From NCBI RefSeq assembly GCF_029223525.1, contig NZ_JARHTQ010000017.1, positions 111,465-175,464 on the forward strand: DNA of 64,000 nt, written 5' to 3'. The DNA is from Streptantibioticus ferralitis. GTDB taxonomy: Bacteria > Actinomycetota > Actinomycetes > Streptomycetales > Streptomycetaceae. Both the position numbers and the translations under genes were made by a program. Shown piece after piece: positions 31,075 to 39,937 of the stretch; position 1 is the stretch's first letter, and each line of letters begins with the position of its first letter. Below the pieces are notes generated by a model. The model was not told the origin of the DNA and did no database searches. It saw only the letters and a program-made list of their open reading frames with translations.

Positions 31075-31115
31075 GCAAGCCTTACTAGCGCGACGGCGGT
31101 ACGGCTCTCGGCAGA

Positions 31116-31133
31116 TATCTCGATGTCGAGATA
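31116..31133. promoter_or_regulatory. 18-bp palindrome TATCTCGATGTCGAGATA (acnA side)
   Basis: Perfect inverted repeat with 8-bp arms and a TG spacer, about 130 nt upstream of the acnA start. It shares the pattern ATCTC-N6-GAGATA with the site next to murA2, so one protein may bind both. Confidence 0.6.
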
Positions 31134-31415
31134 ACCCTAGTACATCGCCGCCGCGCGGTCATGCCCTGACCCCGGCCGTCCCGGCCCCCAAACCCGGACC
31201 GTTACGCACCGCCAGGGGCTCGGCGGAAGGCGGCGACGCTCTCCGAAACCCATTGGCGCAATGGCCTGGCCGGGGAGCCGGCTGCCGCCGGGCCGTCACC
31301 CGCTCCGGACCGGTCAGGGCGCACTTCAGGCCAAGGCCCCAGGCGGCAAGCCCCCGCCGCGAGTTGCGCCATCCGCCGGGACGGACCGGCGCCACGCCAC
31401 CCCCTTGCCAGGCGG

Positions 31416-31433
31416 CATCTCATATCTGAGATA
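31416..31433. promoter_or_regulatory. Related palindrome CATCTCATATCTGAGATA at the murA2 start
   Basis: ATCTCA-TATC-TGAGAT inverted repeat ending 10 nt before the murA2 ATG. TTGCCA lies just upstream as a possible -35 and TAGCCT just downstream as a possible -10, so the site would overlap the promoter. There is no Shine-Dalgarno sequence, so the transcript may be leaderless. Confidence 0.6.
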
Positions 31434-31443
31434 GCCTGCCCTT

Positions 31444-32973
31444 ATGACTGACGACTACCTCGTACGTATCGGCAGGCTCATCCGTGACGCGCGTCAGCAT
31501 CGTGGCTGGACGCAGTCACAGCTCGCGGAGGCGCTCGGCACCAGCCAGAGTGCGGTCAACCGCATCGAACGCGGAAATCAGAACATCAGCCTTGAGATGA
31601 TCGCCCGAATCGGTGAGGCACTCGACAGTGAGATCGTCTCCCTCGGCTACGCGGGTCCCATGCATTTGCGCGTGGTGGGCGGACGGCAGCTCTCCGGTGC
31701 GATCGACGTCAAGACCAGCAAGAACGCCTGCGTCGCCCTGCTGTGCGCCTCGCTGCTGAACGCCGGGCGCACCACGCTGCGCCGGGTGGCCCGGATCGAG
31801 GAGGTCTACCGGATCCTCGAGGTGCTGGGCAGCATCGGGGTGCGCGCCCGTTGGATCAACGACGGCAACGACCTGGAGATCGTGCCGCCCGCCGAACTCG
31901 ACCTGGACTCGATGGACACCGAGGCGGCGCGCCGCACCCGCAGCGTCATCATGTTCCTCGGTCCGCTGATGCACCGCACCGACCAGTTCAAGATCCCGTA
32001 CGCGGGCGGCTGCGACCTGGGCACCCGGACCGTGCACCCGCACATGGCGGCGCTGCGGCACTTCGGGCTCGATGTGACGGCCACCTCCGGCTCGTACCAC
32101 GCGCAGGTCGACCCGTCACGTTCGCTCAGCCGGCCCATCGTGCTGACCGAGCGCGGCGACACCGTGACCGAGAACGCGCTGCTGGCCGCCGCCCGGCATG
32201 ACGGCGTCACGGTGATCCGCAACGCCAGCTCCAACTACATGGTCCAGGACCTGTGCTTCTTCCTTGAGCAGCTCGGCGTACGGGTGGAGGGCATCGGCAC
32301 CACCACGCTCACCGTGCACGGCGTCCCGCACATCGACCGCGATGTCGACTACGCGCCGTCGGAGGACCCGGTCGAGGCGATGAGCCTGATCGCGGCCGCC
32401 GTCGTCACCTCCTCCGAACTCACCATCCGCCGGGTGCCGATCGAGTTCCTGGAGATCGAGCTGGCGGTGCTGGAGGAGATGGGCCTGGACCACGAGCGCA
32501 GCCCGGAGTACCCGGCGGACAACGGCCGTACCCGGCTGATCGACCTCACCGTGCGGCCGTCGAAGCTGCGGGCACCGCTGGACAAGATCCACCCGATGCC
32601 GTTCCCCGGCCTCAACATCGACAACGTGCCGTTCTTCGCGGCGATCGCGGCGACCGCCCAGGGCTCCACACTGATCCACGACTGGGTGTACGACAACCGC
32701 GCGATCTATCTGACCGAGCTGACCCGGCTCGGCGCGAGCGTCAAACTCCTTGACCCGCACCGGGTGCTGGTCGAAGGCCCGACCCGCTGGCGCTCGGCGG
32801 AGATGATGTGCCCGCCCGCCCTGCGGCCCGCCGTGGTGGTATTGCTGGCGATGCTGGCGGCGGAGGGCACTTCGGTGCTGCGCAACGTCTATGTCATCAA
32901 CCGGGGTTACGAGGAGCTGGCAGAGCGTTTGAACTCGATCGGCGCGCAGATTGAGACGTTCCGCGACATCTAG
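31444..32973 (+). CDS. murA2: XRE-type DNA-binding domain fused to UDP-GlcNAc 1-carboxyvinyltransferase (MurA2)
   Basis: 509 aa. Residues about 6-62 form an XRE helix-turn-helix (IGRLIRDARQHRGWTQSQLA, then GTSQSAVNRIERGN and NISLEMIARIGEAL). From about residue 75 follows a complete EPT/MurA domain: KTSKNACVALLCASLLNAG with the catalytic Lys-Asn pair, and YAGGCDLGTRTVHPHM with the Cys that attacks PEP (the fosfomycin-sensitive type), and HPMPFPGLNIDNVPFFAAIA. Ordinary MurA has no DNA-binding domain and is about 420 aa. ATG at 31444 is the only sensible start because it includes the whole HTH. A palindrome overlaps its promoter. Confidence 0.92.
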   Translation: MTDDYLVRIGRLIRDARQHRGWTQSQLAEALGTSQSAVNRIERGNQNISLEMIARIGEALDSEIVSLGYAGPMHLRVVGGRQLSGAIDVKTSKNACVALLCASLLNAGRTTLRRVARIEEVYRILEVLGSIGVRARWINDGNDLEIVPPAELDLDSMDTEAARRTRSVIMFLGPLMHRTDQFKIPYAGGCDLGTRTVHPHMAALRHFGLDVTATSGSYHAQVDPSRSLSRPIVLTERGDTVTENALLAAARHDGVTVIRNASSNYMVQDLCFFLEQLGVRVEGIGTTTLTVHGVPHIDRDVDYAPSEDPVEAMSLIAAAVVTSSELTIRRVPIEFLEIELAVLEEMGLDHERSPEYPADNGRTRLIDLTVRPSKLRAPLDKIHPMPFPGLNIDNVPFFAAIAATAQGSTLIHDWVYDNRAIYLTELTRLGASVKLLDPHRVLVEGPTRWRSAEMMCPPALRPAVVVLLAMLAAEGTSVLRNVYVINRGYEELAERLNSIGAQIETFRDI

Positions 32974-33223
32974 TGCCGGTCCGGTGTGTCCTCAGCGCCG
33001 TTTGACGACACGTCGTTCCCTCGGACGGGCCGCCCCGCCGCCAGGTCGCTTTGGCGACGAACTGACGGATGGCGGCTGCCCGTTGGGGCGGCTGGTCCGC
33101 GGGGCCGAGCGTGCGCGAGTCCGCGATCTCGACCAGTCGGCCCTGCGGCAGCAGCGGCCCCGGGAGGCGGCCGCCGTGGTCGCGCGGGCCCCCGCGTCCG
33201 AGCCGCGGCTCACCGTATGACGG

Positions 33224-34339
33224 TCAGCGGTACAACTCCTTCGCGATGATGCCGCGTTGGACCTCGGTCGCGCCCTCGTAGATGCGCGGTGCGCGGACCT
33301 CACGGTAGAGGTGTTCGAGCAGGTGGCCGCTCTGCAGCGCGCGGGCGCCGTGCAGTTGGACGGCGGCGTCCACGACGTACTGGGCGGTCTCGGTGGCGTA
33401 GAGCTTCGCCATGGCGGAGCGTTTCGCGATGTCGGCGGCACCGGAGTCGTACGCGTCCGCCGCGGCCAGCACCAGCAGCCGGGCGGCCTCGGTGCGGGTC
33501 GCCATCTCGGCCAGGGTGTGCCCGACGGCCTGCAGGTCCTTCAACGGGCCGCCGAACGCGGTGCGTTGGCCCGCGTGGCTGACCGCCGCGTCCAGCGCGG
33601 CTCGCGCCATGCCGACGGCGAAGGCGCCGACGCTCGGCCGGAACAGGTTGAGGGTCTCCATGGCGACCCGGAAGCCGCGTTCCGGTTCGCCGAGAAGATC
33701 GTCGCGACCGACCGGCACACCGTCGAAGGACAGGCTGCCGATGGGATGCGGGGACAGCATGTCCAGTGCCTCACCGGACAGCCCCGGCCGGTCGGCGGGT
33801 ACCAGGAAGGCGGTCACCCCGCGCGCCCCGGCGTCCGGCGCGGTACGGGCGAAGACGGTGTAGAAGTCGGCCTCCGGGGCGTTGGAGATCCAGCGCTTGG
33901 TGCCGGTCAGCCGCCATCCGGCGCCGTCGGGCTCGGCCCGTAGCTCGAGCGCCGCCGCGTCGGACCCGGCGCCCGGCTCGGTGAGGGCGAAGGCGGCGAC
34001 CGCGCGGCCCGAGGTCACCCGGGGGATCCAGCGTTCCGCCAGCTCCGGGGAGCGCAGCACCGGATGGGCCCCGAGGCCCTGCAGTGCGAGGGCGGTCTCC
34101 GCTTCGGTGCACTCACGGGCGAGTGACTCCCGCAGCAGGCACAGATCGAGCGCACGCGGCGGGCCCGCGGGCGGGAACAGCCGGGCCAGCAGGCCGAGCT
34201 GGGCGAGTTCGGCGAGCAGCGGCCGGTTGACCCGCCCGGGTTCACCCTTCTCGGCGAGCGGGCGCAGCCGGGTGGCCGCCTGCTCGCGGACTCGCTCACA
34301 CCACGCCTGCTGTTCGGGATCGAGTGCGAACACCGGCAT
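33224..34339 (-). CDS. Acyl-CoA dehydrogenase
   Basis: FAD-dependent dehydrogenase, 371 aa. N-terminal helical domain, then the signature FALTEPGAGSDAAALELRAE and WRLTGTKRWISNAPEAD (FAD-binding beta domain, about 115-165), and a C-terminal domain with YVVDAAVQLHGARAL and IYEGATEVQRGIIAKEL, in which the Glu is the likely catalytic base. It is divergent from the CoA ligase gene and shares a promoter region with it containing TGACTGTCGTCA, so it probably acts in the same aromatic/alicyclic CoA pathway. The 250-nt gap to murA2 holds nothing recognisable. Confidence 0.9.
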   Translation of the reverse strand: MPVFALDPEQQAWCERVREQAATRLRPLAEKGEPGRVNRPLLAELAQLGLLARLFPPAGPPRALDLCLLRESLARECTEAETALALQGLGAHPVLRSPELAERWIPRVTSGRAVAAFALTEPGAGSDAAALELRAEPDGAGWRLTGTKRWISNAPEADFYTVFARTAPDAGARGVTAFLVPADRPGLSGEALDMLSPHPIGSLSFDGVPVGRDDLLGEPERGFRVAMETLNLFRPSVGAFAVGMARAALDAAVSHAGQRTAFGGPLKDLQAVGHTLAEMATRTEAARLLVLAAADAYDSGAADIAKRSAMAKLYATETAQYVVDAAVQLHGARALQSGHLLEHLYREVRAPRIYEGATEVQRGIIAKELYR

Positions 34340-34420
34340 CGACTGCCTCCTCGTATCGCGGTCTGTCCCGCCAGGATCTGACGAACTGACGGACTCGGCC
34401 GAGTGCTTATCGCGATCTCT

Positions 34421-34432
34421 TGACTGTCGTCA
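34421..34432. promoter_or_regulatory. Inverted repeat TGACTGTCGTCA, candidate PaaX-type operator (copy 1)
   Basis: TGAC-TGTC-GTCA lies midway between the divergent acyl-CoA dehydrogenase and CoA ligase genes, about 80 nt from each start. A near-identical copy stands upstream of the enoyl-CoA hydratase gene at 40832. Confidence 0.55.
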
Positions 34433-34512
34433 CCATCACGTTACGCTGATCCGGCAATCGCACGGCCGGATTCCCACCCCTCGCCCGGACCGTCGCAAAG
34501 GGGCGACCCACG

Positions 34513-36132
34513 ATGGACTTGCTGCCCTCCGCTCATCTGGACACCTTCGCGCGCGACCATCTGCCGCCGCGGCAGCAGTGGCCCAGGCTGCTGCTCGACG
34601 GACCGGGGCCGCCCTACCCGGACCGGCTCAACTGCGGCACAGAACTGCTGGACACCACCGCCGAGCGCCTCGGCCCGGACCGTCCGTGCCTGCGGATGCC
34701 GGGCGGTGAGGTGTGGAGCTACGAGGATCTGCGGGCGGTGTCCGACCGCATCGCGGGGGTGCTGGTCGACGACCTGGGAGTGGTACCGGGAAGCCGGGTA
34801 CTGCTGCGGGGACCCAACACACCGTGGTTGGTGGCCTGCTGGTTCGCGGTGATGAAGGCGGGTGCGATCGCCGTCACCGTGCTGGCCGCGCACCGCCCGC
34901 GGGAGCTGGCGGTGATCTGCCGGATCGCCCGGGTGCGGCATGCCCTGTGTGACGCCCGGTCACTGGACGATCTGGAGAAGGCCGAGGTGCCGGGGCTGCG
35001 GACGGCGGCCTACGGCGGCGAGGCGGCGGACGATCTGACGCGGCTGGCACAGCACAAGCCGGACCGCTTCCGCGCGGTCGCCACCTCGGCGGACGACGTG
35101 GCGCTGATCGCCTTCACCTCGGGGACGACGGGGACACCGAAGGGGTGCATGCACTTCCACCGGGACGTGCTGGCCATCGCCGACACTTTCTCCGCCCGGG
35201 TGCTGCGGCCGGGGCGATCCGATGTCTTCGCCGGTAGCCCGCCGTTGGGGTTCACCTTCGGGCTCGGTGGTCTGGTGGTCTTCCCGCTGCGCGCGGGTGC
35301 TTCCACGCTGCTCCTCGAACAGGCCAGTCCCGAACGGCTGTTGGAGGCCGTCACCCGGCACCGGGTGAGTGTGCTGTTCACCGCGCCGACCGCGTACCGC
35401 ACGATGCTGGGGTCACTGGAGTCCGGCCGGTACGACATCTCCTCGCTGCGGCGGTGCGTCTCCGCTGGGGAGAACCTGTCGGCCGCCACCTGGCACGCAT
35501 GGCATGACCGCACCGGCATCGAGATCATCAACGGCATCGGTGCCACCGAGATGCTGCACATCTTCATCTCCGCGGCCGACGCAGCGATCCGCCCCGGAAC
35601 CACCGGGGTCGCCGTCCCCGGCTACCAGGCGCGGATCGTCGACGAGTCGGGCGCCGAACTGCCGGACGGCGAACCCGGACTGCTCGCCGTCCGCGGGCCG
35701 ACCGGCTGCCGCTACCTGGCCGACCCCCGGCAGAACGACTACGTACGCGACGGCTGGAACATGACCGGCGACACCTATGTACGGGACGCGGAGGGCTACT
35801 TCACCTACATCGCACGCGCCGACGACATGATCGTCTCGGCGGGGCACAACATCGCGGCGCCGGAAGTCGAGGACGCGCTGCTGCGGCATCCGGATGTGCG
35901 CGAGGTGGCGGTGATCGGCGTTCCGGACCCGCACCGCGGGCGGATCGCCAAGGCGTTCGTGGTGCTGCGCGACGGTGTGCCACGGGACGAGGAGACGGTG
36001 CGGGGACTGCGGGAGTTCACCAAGGGCGAGATCGTGCCGTACAAGTGCCCGCGCGAGATCGCGTTCCTGGACGCCCTGCCGCGGACCCCCACGGGCAAGC
36101 TGCAACGCTTCCGGCTGCGCGACCTAGAGTGA
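34513..36132 (+). CDS. 2-aminobenzoate/benzoate-CoA ligase family enzyme
   Basis: 539-aa AMP-forming acid-CoA ligase. P-loop-like motif AFTSGTTGTPKGCMHFHRD (about 200-218), A5-type motif NGIGATEMLHIF, DGWNMTGDTYVRDAEGYFTY with the ATP-binding Asp, and PRTPTGKLQRFRLRDL with the catalytic Lys near the C-terminus. The overall pattern is that of 2-aminobenzoate-CoA and benzoate-CoA ligases. Together with the monooxygenase/reductase at 37635 it suggests activation of anthranilate or a related aromatic acid. ATG with AAAGGGGCG upstream. The paaX-like gene starts 4 nt after its stop. Confidence 0.88.
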   Translation: MDLLPSAHLDTFARDHLPPRQQWPRLLLDGPGPPYPDRLNCGTELLDTTAERLGPDRPCLRMPGGEVWSYEDLRAVSDRIAGVLVDDLGVVPGSRVLLRGPNTPWLVACWFAVMKAGAIAVTVLAAHRPRELAVICRIARVRHALCDARSLDDLEKAEVPGLRTAAYGGEAADDLTRLAQHKPDRFRAVATSADDVALIAFTSGTTGTPKGCMHFHRDVLAIADTFSARVLRPGRSDVFAGSPPLGFTFGLGGLVVFPLRAGASTLLLEQASPERLLEAVTRHRVSVLFTAPTAYRTMLGSLESGRYDISSLRRCVSAGENLSAATWHAWHDRTGIEIINGIGATEMLHIFISAADAAIRPGTTGVAVPGYQARIVDESGAELPDGEPGLLAVRGPTGCRYLADPRQNDYVRDGWNMTGDTYVRDAEGYFTYIARADDMIVSAGHNIAAPEVEDALLRHPDVREVAVIGVPDPHRGRIAKAFVVLRDGVPRDEETVRGLREFTKGEIVPYKCPREIAFLDALPRTPTGKLQRFRLRDLE

Positions 36133-36136
36133 TCAC

Positions 36137-36970
36137 GTGGAAGGGCAACGCGCCGAGGGGCATACGCCGAGTTCGCTGATCGTGACGTTCTTCGGCGCCT
36201 ACGGCCGGGCGGAGTGCGACGGGCGGGTGCCGGTCGCCGCGCTGATCCGGCTGCTGGGCGCCGCGGACGTCGATCCGCAGTCGGTGCGCTCGGCGGTCTC
36301 CCGGCTCAAGCGACGCGGGCTGCTGGTCGCCGACCGGGTCGGCGGGGCGGCGGCCTACCGGCTCTCCCCGGACGCCACCGAACTGCTGGCGGACGGCGAC
36401 CGCCGGATCTACCGGGGCGCCCCCGTCCCGGCCGCCGACGACTGGGTGCTGGCGGTCTTCTCGGTACCGGAGAGCGAACGCCACAAGCGCCATCTGCTGC
36501 GCTCCCGGCTGGCCCGGCTGGGCTTCGGCACGGCGGCACCGGGTGTGTGGATCGCCCCCGCCCAGGTGTACGCAGAGGCCCGGCACACCCTGGAACGGCT
36601 GGGCCTGGCGAGCTACGTCGATCTGTTCCGCGGCGCCCATCTGGGCTTCGAGCCCACCAGGCAGGCGGTACGCCGCTGGTGGGACCTGGACGCGATCGCC
36701 GCGCTGCACCGAGCGTTCCTTGAGGCGCAGGAGCCGGTGCTGGCCGCCTGGTCCGGCCGCTCGTCCGTACGCCCGGAGGATGCCTTCCGGGACTACCTGC
36801 GGGCGCTGGACTCGTGGCGTCGGCTGCCGTACGCGGATCCCGGCCTCCCGGCCGAGCTACTGCCCGCCGACTGGCCGGGCGGCCGAGCGGCGCAGGTGTT
36901 CACCGAGCTGCACGACCGGCTGCGCGAGCCGGGCGCGGAGTTCGTACGGGCGGTTCATCGGATGACGTGA
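36137..36970 (+). CDS. PaaX-family transcriptional regulator
   Basis: 277 aa. N-terminal winged helix about 14-95 (SLIVTFFGAYGRAECDGRVP, SVRSAVSRLKRRGLLVADRV, AAAYRLSPDATELLADGDRR), then the PaaX central and C-terminal domains (DWVLAVFSVPESERHKRHLL, FGTAAPGVWIAPAQVY, FRDYLRALDSWRRLPYADPG). PaaX proteins repress aryl-CoA degradation genes and are released by the CoA-thioester ligand. The gene is cotranscribed with the ligase and is the obvious candidate to bind the two TGACTGYCGTCA repeats. GTG start. Confidence 0.92.
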   Translation: MEGQRAEGHTPSSLIVTFFGAYGRAECDGRVPVAALIRLLGAADVDPQSVRSAVSRLKRRGLLVADRVGGAAAYRLSPDATELLADGDRRIYRGAPVPAADDWVLAVFSVPESERHKRHLLRSRLARLGFGTAAPGVWIAPAQVYAEARHTLERLGLASYVDLFRGAHLGFEPTRQAVRRWWDLDAIAALHRAFLEAQEPVLAAWSGRSSVRPEDAFRDYLRALDSWRRLPYADPGLPAELLPADWPGGRAAQVFTELHDRLREPGAEFVRAVHRMT

Positions 36971-37054
36971 CCGGCGGAGGGCGGTGGTCGTTATGGGTGA
37001 TGTACGCCTGCCGGGAAGCGGCTGGGGACTATCCTGACCACATCGGAGCGGTTC

Positions 37055-37642
37055 ATGACGATCGAGGAGGTGCGGGTGGTGGCCATGCCTGCGATCGAGC
37101 GCCCTGGCCCTGGCGAAGACGAGCTGCTTGCAGCCTTCTTCAACGTCGACCTCTCGTTGCCCGAGGGCTACCGCGCCGAGCTGATCGAGGGGGAAATCGT
37201 CGTGAGCCCGCCGCCCGACGGAGACCACGAGGACGCGATTGGCCGCCTGTTGCGGCAGGTCGCCCGCCAATCGACCGCGGAGTTGTACGGCGTCGGTACC
37301 AAGGGGATCGTGACGCCGCTCGGCCACTTCATCCCTGACGCGACGATCGGCCCGGTGGGGCTGTTCCGCGGCATGGAGTCGTGGTCCGAGCCCGATGGCA
37401 TCGTGATGACCGTCGAGGTGACCTCGACCCACCCGAACAGAGATCGGGACCAGAAGCGCCGGGGATACGCCGCTGCTGGCATCCCGTTCTACCTGCTGGT
37501 TGACCGGAGCAAGGGCGAGGTCACGCTCTTCAGCGATCCGGGTGATGGGGATTACCGGCAGGACGCCCGGGTCCCGTTTGGCAAGCCCCTGGACCTCCCC
37601 ACTCCCTTCGGCTTCACCCTCGACACCTCCATCTTCACCTGA
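37055..37642 (+). CDS. Uma2-family (DUF820) PD-(D/E)XK nuclease-like protein
   Basis: 195 aa. Residues about 35-170 fit the Uma2 fold: RAELIEGEIVVSPPPDGDHE, FIPDATIGPV, VMTVEVTSTHPNRDRDQKRR and FYLLVDRSKGEVTLF, containing the expected D...E-x-T...D...K acidic/basic set. Cellular role of this family is unknown. It sits between paaX and the convergent monooxygenase gene, with stops overlapping by 8 nt, and has no evident link to the aromatic pathway. Confidence 0.88.
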   Translation: MTIEEVRVVAMPAIERPGPGEDELLAAFFNVDLSLPEGYRAELIEGEIVVSPPPDGDHEDAIGRLLRQVARQSTAELYGVGTKGIVTPLGHFIPDATIGPVGLFRGMESWSEPDGIVMTVEVTSTHPNRDRDQKRRGYAAAGIPFYLLVDRSKGEVTLFSDPGDGDYRQDARVPFGKPLDLPTPFGFTLDTSIFT

Positions 37643-39935
37643 CATCCAGCGTCAACCGCGGCTTAGGCCCATCCGTCCGCCCCGTCGGCGGGCGCCGGGA
37701 GCCCGCCTGATACGGCAGCGGCCACTGCGCACCCGCCCCCGTGTATCCCTGTTCCGCCGCCGCGTGCAGCGTCCAGTTGGGGTCGTACAGATGCGGTCGG
37801 GCGAGCGCGCACAGATCCGTACGCCCCGCCAGGATCAGGGAGTTGACGTCGTCCCAGGAGGAGATGGCGCCGACCGCGATGACCGGGACGCCCAACTGGT
37901 TGCGGATGCGGTCGGCGTACGGGGTCTGGTACGAGCGGCCGAAGGCCGGGCGTTCGTCGGGGACGACCTGGCCGGTCGAGACGTCGATGGCGTCGGCGCC
38001 GTGTTCGGCGAAGGCGCGCGCGATCTCCACGGCGTCATCGGCGGTGGTGCCGCCGTCGGCCCAGTCGGTGGCCGAGATCCGTACCGTCATCGGGCGCTCC
38101 GCGGGCCACACCTCCCGTACGGCGTCGAAGACCTCCAGGGGGTAGCGCAGCCGCCCGGTCAGGTCGCCGCCGTAGCGGTCGGTGCGCTGGTTGGTGAGCG
38201 GGGAGAGGAAACCGGACAGCAAGTAGCCGTGGGCGCAGTGGAGTTCGAGCAGGTCGAAGCCCGCGCGGGCGCCGCGCACCGCAGCGGACCTGAACTGCTC
38301 GCGGATTTCGGCGAGTCCGCCCGGGTCCAGTGCGTGCGGCACCTGGTTCACCCCCGGCCGGTAGGGCAGTGCGGAGGCCGCGGTCAGTGGCCAGTTGCCG
38401 TCCGGCAGCGGCTGGTCGATGCCCTCCCACATCAGCCGGGTCGAGCCCTTGCGGCCGCTGTGTCCGAGTTGCAGGCCGATGGCCGCGGAGGACTGACCGT
38501 GTGCGAAGTCGACGACGCGCCGCCAGGCCACCTCGTGCTGGTCCGTGTAGAGCCCGGCGCAGCCCGGTGTGATTCGCCCCTGCGGACTGACGCAGACCAT
38601 CTCGGTCATCACGAGGCCCGCCCCGCCCAGCGCTCGCGCGCCCAGATGGACCAGATGGAAGTCGCCTGGGATGCCGTCGGTGGACGAGTACATGTCCATG
38701 GGTGAGACGACCACCCGGTTGCGCAGCGTGAGCCCGCCCAACCGGAGCGGGGTGAACATCGGCGGGATACCCGGATCGGTACCGAACTCGGTCTCGACCG
38801 TGGCGGTGAAGGCGGGGTCGCGCAACCGGAGGTTGTCATGGGTGACGCGGCGGCTGCGGGTGAGCAGGTTGAAGGCGAACTGACGCTTCGGCTGGTCGAC
38901 GTACTGGGCCAGTTCCTCGAACCACTCCAGGCTGGCGAGCGCCGCACGCTGGGTGCTTTCCACCACGGCGCGGCGCTCGGTCTCGTAGTGCGCCAACGCC
39001 GTGTCCAGATCGCCGTGTTCACGCAGATTGGCGGCGAGGGCGAGGGCGTCCTCCATGGCGAGTTTGGTGCCGGAGCCGATGGAGAAGTGCGCGGTGTGCG
39101 CGGCATCGCCGAGCAGCACCACCCGCCCCGCGCGCCAACTTCCGTTGACGACGGTGGTGAAGGCGGTCCACCGGGAGCGGTTGGAGCGCAGCCGGTGCCC
39201 GTCGAGCAGGTCGGCGAAGACCTTCTCGCAGACGGCGATCGAGCCTTCCTCGTCCAGTTGGTCGAGGCCGGCGCGCCGCCAGACCTCCTCGCGCATTTCC
39301 ACGATGAAGGTGCTGCGATCCGCGCTATAGGGGTAACCGTGTGCCTGCATCAGGCCGTGTGGGGTCTCGGCGATCTCGAAGCGGAACGCGTCCAGGACCA
39401 GATCGGTGGCCAGCCAGATGTAGCGGCAGCGGTGTGTGGTCGGGCTGGGCCGGAACACCTCCCGGTACCCGGCCCTGGTCGCGCTGTTCACCCCGTCCGC
39501 CGCGATCACCAGATCGTGGTCGCGGGTCAGGACGGCCGCGTCCGGGGCGGGTTCGGCGAATCGCAGCCGTACGCCGAGGTCCCGGCAGCGGTCGTGCAGA
39601 ACGGCGAGCAGACGGCGTCTGCCGAGCGCGGCGAAGCCATGGCCGCCGGAGCGGATGACGGTACCGCGGTGGGACACGTCGATCGCGTCCCAGCGGACGA
39701 ACTCATCGCGCAGCGCCCGGAAGACAACGGGATCGGCGTGTTCGATTCCGCCGAGGGTCTCATCGGAGAGGACGACACCGAAACCGAAGGTGTCGTCCGG
39801 TGCGTTGCGTTCCCAGACGGTGATCTCGCGTGCCGGGTCCAGCCGTTTGAGCAGGGCGGCGGCATACAGGCCACCGGGGCCCGCGCCGATCACCGCGATC
39901 CGCAGCGGGGGCGTCGCGTGGCTGGCGGCCGCCAC
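37635..39935 (-). CDS. Bifunctional FAD monooxygenase / OYE-like reductase (2-aminobenzoyl-CoA monooxygenase/reductase or salicylyl-CoA 5-hydroxylase type)
   Basis: 766 aa with two enzymes in one chain. N-terminal group A flavin monooxygenase about 10-400: RIAVIGAGPGGLYAAALLKR, FGFGVVLSDETLGGI and RVVLLGDAAHTAHFSIGSGT. C-terminal old-yellow-enzyme domain about 400-760: MFTPLRLGGLTLRNRVVVSP, GLQLGHSGRKGSTR, LHCAHGYLLSGFLSPLTNQR and VIAVGAISSWDD. This order is that of 2-aminobenzoyl-CoA monooxygenase/reductase, which hydroxylates and dearomatises the ring; salicylyl-CoA 5-hydroxylases are related. GTG at 39935 follows the hydratase stop by 2 nt, so the genes are coupled. Confidence 0.88.
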   Translation of the reverse strand: MAAASHATPPLRIAVIGAGPGGLYAAALLKRLDPAREITVWERNAPDDTFGFGVVLSDETLGGIEHADPVVFRALRDEFVRWDAIDVSHRGTVIRSGGHGFAALGRRRLLAVLHDRCRDLGVRLRFAEPAPDAAVLTRDHDLVIAADGVNSATRAGYREVFRPSPTTHRCRYIWLATDLVLDAFRFEIAETPHGLMQAHGYPYSADRSTFIVEMREEVWRRAGLDQLDEEGSIAVCEKVFADLLDGHRLRSNRSRWTAFTTVVNGSWRAGRVVLLGDAAHTAHFSIGSGTKLAMEDALALAANLREHGDLDTALAHYETERRAVVESTQRAALASLEWFEELAQYVDQPKRQFAFNLLTRSRRVTHDNLRLRDPAFTATVETEFGTDPGIPPMFTPLRLGGLTLRNRVVVSPMDMYSSTDGIPGDFHLVHLGARALGGAGLVMTEMVCVSPQGRITPGCAGLYTDQHEVAWRRVVDFAHGQSSAAIGLQLGHSGRKGSTRLMWEGIDQPLPDGNWPLTAASALPYRPGVNQVPHALDPGGLAEIREQFRSAAVRGARAGFDLLELHCAHGYLLSGFLSPLTNQRTDRYGGDLTGRLRYPLEVFDAVREVWPAERPMTVRISATDWADGGTTADDAVEIARAFAEHGADAIDVSTGQVVPDERPAFGRSYQTPYADRIRNQLGVPVIAVGAISSWDDVNSLILAGRTDLCALARPHLYDPNWTLHAAAEQGYTGAGAQWPLPYQAGSRRPPTGRTDGPKPRLTLDVR

Positions 39936-39937
39936 CG

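Noticed and set aside
31159..31423. Short open frames in the acnA-murA2 spacer
   Set aside because: No ribosome binding site, no family similarity and Arg/Pro/Gly-rich low-quality translation.
32951..33220. Short open frames between murA2 and the acyl-CoA dehydrogenase
   Set aside because: Arg-rich products of GC-rich DNA in several frames at once, without a start signal.
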